This document shows, one piece after another, positions 34,654 to 37,184 of a stretch of DNA of 37,184 nt (its first letter is position 1; each line of letters begins with the position of its first letter). The stretch lies in the NCBI GenBank assembly GCA_902787835.1, contig CADAHU010000013.1, positions 1 to 37,184 of the forward strand. The letters are read 5' to 3'. The position numbers and the translations under genes were made by a program. This DNA is from an uncultured Eubacteriales bacterium (GTDB taxonomy: Bacteria; Bacillota; Clostridia; Christensenellales; Aristaeellaceae). The notes beneath the pieces were generated by a model. It worked only from the letters and a program-made list of their open reading frames with translations. It had not been told where the DNA came from and ran no database searches.

Positions 34654-34849
34654 AAACCTGAACGAGATCCATCTTCCTGAAATGGACGAAGGCCTGGAGG
34701 GCCAGGACGAATCCGCCGTACTGGAGCTCGCCGACGAGAGAATGGAGCTGCCTGCCGAAGCCATGAACGCCATGGGCGATGATCCGGAGAGCGTGCCGGA
34801 CGCGCTCCAGGCTGAAGGCGCCCGCTATGATACGTCGACTCCCGCCTGA
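34646..34849 (+). CDS. 67-residue acidic protein, last gene of the cluster
   Basis: This short, strongly acidic protein (many Glu and Asp, few Lys or Arg, no Cys) begins MFENLNEIHLPEMDEG and is probably disordered or helical. GAAGGAAC lies just before its ATG, and it overlaps the previous gene by eight bases, so translation is coupled. The N-terminal ENLNEI resembles ENLEQL at residues 17-22 of the C39-like protein, and an AMNAMG end faces PGMG there, so a shared recognition signal is possible. It may be a cargo, inhibitor or regulatory peptide. A strong terminator follows. Confidence 0.6.
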   Translation: MFENLNEIHLPEMDEGLEGQDESAVLELADERMELPAEAMNAMGDDPESVPDALQAEGARYDTSTPA

Positions 34850-34875
34850 CGGGCAGCCACCCCTTGCTTTCGCGG

Positions 34876-34899
34876 AAAGCTTCCGCGGAAGCTTTTTTT
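34876..34899 (+). terminator. Terminator at the end of the Hsp70/HerA/kinase cluster
   Basis: A 9-bp perfect stem, AAAGCTTCC (34876-34884) and GGAAGCTTT (34887-34895), with a 2-nt nominal loop is followed by a run of T to 34899. An overlapping CGCGGAA/TTCCGCG stem offers an alternative fold. It defines the 3' boundary of the cluster. Confidence 0.85.
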
Positions 34900-34930
34900 G
34901 GATATTCGCAGCAACTTTGCATACAAACCA

Positions 34931-34939
34931 TGCTATAAT
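34931..34939 (+). promoter_or_regulatory. Extended -10 promoter of the 34990 gene
   Basis: TGCTATAAT is a perfect extended -10 element 51 bases before the next ATG, right after the cluster terminator. No good -35 is visible. Confidence 0.65.
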
Positions 34940-34989
34940 GGAGGCGTTGCAGGGAACGCCGCCATTATTTTCTGAAAGGATTCACCGCT

Positions 34990-35691
34990 ATGCTGGACGC
35001 CGCGATCACCATTGAGCGCATTGAATATGAAAACACCCTTCAGCACATATTTCCCTTGATGAGCCCCAAAATAGCGGCCATGGATTCTGACAACATGGTC
35101 GTTCGGCTGTTCCAGCAGCTGGGCGACGCCGCCCTGCCGGTGATGTGCAGCCTGATGTACCGGCTGCCGGAGGATACCAAGGACGAGATCCTGATCCGCG
35201 GGCTGAACGCCTTTGCGCCCATCCTGAAGGAAAAGCTGAACGAGGAGCTGCGCAAGGATAAATGGGGCCAGTGCTTCCAGATCGGCACGATCCGGGTGGA
35301 ACGGCAGGAGGGCATCCTGCTGCGCATCGGCCGGGTCAAGGTGGATTACAGCGCCCTGATCAATCTGGAGCAGGTCAGCGACGCCCTGGGCAGCAGGCTG
35401 GGCCGGTTTTCTCCCTGGGCCAAGGCTGCGGCCGGCGTGGCCACCGTCCTGGCCTCGGGCATGGTGGAAAAGCGGGGCCTGGCGCTGCTGGAAAAGGAAA
35501 GCAACAAGGCGCGGCTGCTGGCGCTGCTCCAAAGCACGCTGAGCAAGCACCTGGATTATGCCGACGTGAGCCAGCCCTTTGCCCTGACCGCCCGGATGGA
35601 AGAGGATATCATTGCCGCCCTGGCCGGCTATCTGCGGGACAGCCTGCCCGCGCAGCCCCATGCCAAAGGAGATGCCGCAGTTGAAGAATAA
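34990..35691 (+). CDS. Unknown protein, 233 residues
   Basis: This mostly helical protein has one moderately hydrophobic segment (about 137-155, FSPWAKAAAGVATVLASGM) that might be a membrane-seeking helix but is weak. The N-terminal half contains paired helices (VVRLFQQLGDAALPVMCSLM), and a short beta segment is centred on IGTIRVERQEGILLRIGRV. I recognise no family. GAAAGGA lies 9-10 bases before the ATG. It has its own promoter after the terminator of the preceding cluster, and its end overlaps the start of the tRNA nucleotidyltransferase gene by about 11 bases, so it belongs to that unit rather than to the cluster. Confidence 0.7.
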   Translation: MLDAAITIERIEYENTLQHIFPLMSPKIAAMDSDNMVVRLFQQLGDAALPVMCSLMYRLPEDTKDEILIRGLNAFAPILKEKLNEELRKDKWGQCFQIGTIRVERQEGILLRIGRVKVDYSALINLEQVSDALGSRLGRFSPWAKAAAGVATVLASGMVEKRGLALLEKESNKARLLALLQSTLSKHLDYADVSQPFALTARMEEDIIAALAGYLRDSLPAQPHAKGDAAVEE

Positions 35692-36911
35692 AAACATTGA
35701 TATGGCGGAGCAGCTCGCCGCCCGGGTACGGGATGCCGGCGGCAGGGCTTATTATGTGGGCGGCTATGTGCGGGATCAGCTGCTGGGCCGGGAGAACAAG
35801 GATATCGACATCGAGGTGCACGGCATCCCGGCGCAAACGCTCTCAGACATTCTGGACAGCCTGGGCGAGCGCACCGCCATGGGGGCCAGCTTTGGCGTCA
35901 TGGGTCTGCGGCATTATGATATCGATATCGCCATGCCGCGCTCCGAGGTGGCCACCGGCCGGGGGCACAGGGATTTTGCGGTCTTTGTGGATCCCTTTAT
36001 CGGGGAGGAGAAGGCGGCGCGGCGGCGCGATTTTACCATAAACGCGATGATGGAGGACGTGCTGACCGGCGAGATCCTGGATTTTTTCGGCGGCAAAACG
36101 GACCTGGAAAAAAAGCTGATCCGCCACGTGGACGATCTGACCTATGCCGAGGACCCGCTGCGGGTGCTGCGCGCCGCGCAGTTTTCCGCGCGCTTCGGGT
36201 TTGACGTGGCGGAGGAGACCATTGCCCTGGGGGCCGCCATGGCCCTGGATGCCCTGGCCCGGGAGCGGGTGATGGGCGAGATGGAAAAGGCGCTGCTCAA
36301 GGCGGAGCGGCCTGCGGTTTTCTTTATGCAGGTCAAGCGTATGGAGCAGCTGGAGCCCTGGTTTGGGGAGCTGGCCGGCTCCTGGGAGGCCTGCATGGCG
36401 GCATTGGACAGGGCGGCCCGCCGCCGCGGGGAGGCGGCGCAGCCGCTCAATTATATGCTGGCCGCGCTGTGCGCGCCCCTTGCGCCGGAGGCGGCGGATC
36501 GGCTGATGGACAGGCTGTGCGGCAGGGTACAGACCGTCCAGTATGTGCGGAGCATGAACTTGCTGCACCGGAAAATCGCAGGCGTGCCGCTGTCTGATCC
36601 GGACGGCTGGATGGCGATCTATGACGCATCCCTCTGCCCGGAGGATCTGCCGCTGCTGGAGTGCGCGGCATCGGATGCGGGAGCGGAGGCGGAACGCAAA
36701 ATGCGCGATTCTGCTGGCGCTGTACCGCAATCGGATGGCGCAGCCCTATGCCATGGGCCGCGATCTGCTCAAAGCCGGCATGCAGCCCGGCGCGCGGATG
36801 GGCGAGGCTCTGGCGGCTGCCCACAGGCTGCGGCTCCAGGGCGCGTCCAAGGCGGAGCAGATCGCCGCTGCGATGGAAATCCTGAAGGCTGAAAACGGCG
36901 GCGTTACATAA
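35681..36911 (+). pseudogene. tRNA nucleotidyltransferase/poly(A) polymerase family gene with a C-terminal frameshift
   Basis: The start is probably the TTG at 35681, with AAAGGAGA 9 bases upstream (an ATG at 35702 is the alternative). The class II nucleotidyltransferase head is complete: YYVGGYVRDQLLGRENKDIDIEV, RRDFTINAMM, and DPLRVLRAAQFSARFGF. Around 36690-36712 the family-like sequence leaves this frame. The C-terminus ILLALYRNRMAQPYAMGRDL, then MQPGARMGEALAAAHRLRLQG to the TAA at 36909-36911, is in another frame. Removing one base near the ATGCGCGATT stretch would join both parts (KMR-ILLALYRN). Unrepaired, the product ends at about 36892 with a nonsense tail. It may be a true mutation or a sequencing error. 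Confidence 0.8.
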
Positions 36912-36913
36912 AT

Positions 36914-37184
36914 CGGGGGACGGACGAAGGCGTTCCTTTCTGCCGCCCAGAAAGGAACCGAAAGAGGCTGCGTTGGTCGCCGTTCATGCTACAAGTTTTT
37001 TCGCCAACTGGGTTTACGAAGGCGTTCCTTCTTGGAGCCCAAGAAGGAACCGAAGAAGGCTGCGTTGGTCGCCGCTCCTGTTGCGGGTCTTTCCGCCAAC
37101 GGGGGTTACGCCTGCCGCCGTTCCCGAACAAGGCCAGCTTCGCTGGCCGCGCGGTGCGCTTCGCGCACCGCTGAACACAGAAAA
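36914..37184 (+). repeat. Dispersed modular repeat, copy R4, with tandemly doubled hairpin module; runs off the window
   Basis: Two successive units of about 92 bases each start ACGAAGGCGTTCCTT, continue through a hairpin, ACCGAA-GA-GGCTGCGTTGGTCGCCG, and end near CGCCAAC. Their hairpins are GTTCCTTTCT/AGAAAGGAAC (36932-36941 / 36949-36958) and GTTCCTTCTT/AAGAAGGAAC (37024-37033 / 37041-37050). Then come TACGCCTGCCGCCGTTCCC, two GC hairpins with TTC loops (GGCCAGC/GCTGGCC and GCGGTGCGC/GCGCACCGC), and CCGCTGAACACAGAAAA at the window edge, exactly where R2 and R3 carry their terminator. Confidence 0.8.

Noticed and set aside
1..37184. tRNA, rRNA and riboswitch genes
   Set aside because: I looked for cloverleaf-like motifs (GGTTCGAATCC type arms) and conserved riboswitch cores in the gaps and found none I could support.

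Overview
The window is GC-rich bacterial DNA, apart from an AT-rich patch in the first ~600 bases. Purine-rich Shine-Dalgarno sites (GGAGG, AAGGAG), TG-N-TATAAT promoters, lipoprotein signal peptides and the gene repertoire suggest a Gram-positive anaerobe of the Clostridia, plausibly a gut lineage. This is inference; there is no rRNA or marker gene to settle it.

Layout. 1-600: probable insertion-sequence end followed by an AT-rich, 5'-truncated gene. 924-2342: a graveyard of four decayed catabolic genes (amidohydrolase, type B carboxylesterase, GH2 glycosidase, SASA-type acetylesterase), still followed by an intact terminator. 2784-5413: five-gene operon (RNA 2',3'-cyclic phosphodiesterase, unknown, VOC protein, P-loop kinase, HD phosphohydrolase). 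5696-11876 (minus strand): six overlapping genes of the MoxR-DUF58-VWA-TPR (Bat-like) type, with both VWA domains fused in one protein and a lipoprotein at the end. 12102-12920: sugar-isomerase-like TIM barrel. 13299-15518 (minus): REC/degenerate GGDEF/EAL/PAS-like c-di-GMP protein. 15838-20189: Nudix hydrolase, carboxylesterase (minus) and S9 peptidase.

20290-34849 is the most interesting part: ten consecutive same-strand genes ending at a strong terminator. In order: an alpha-helical protein; a membrane Ser/Thr kinase fused to a NACHT-like module with no visible P-loop; a secreted lipoprotein; a coiled-coil protein; a membrane-anchored Hsp70-like ATPase; an unknown protein; a very large HerA/DUF87-like ATPase with a Ser/Thr-rich insert; a C39-like cysteine peptidase with a leader-like N-terminus; a small unknown; and a 67-residue acidic protein. 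I infer a membrane-associated, phosphorylation-sensing, ATP-driven machine with small candidate cargo or effector proteins at its 3' end. I know of no named system with this composition.

34990-36911: an unknown protein and a tRNA nucleotidyltransferase-like gene whose C-terminus is out of frame.

Between genes lies a modular dispersed repeat (four copies, around 2490-2690, 5470-5600, 12945-13255 and 36914-37184). It carries a hairpin with compensatory base changes and, in two copies, a central variable terminator placed between convergent genes.
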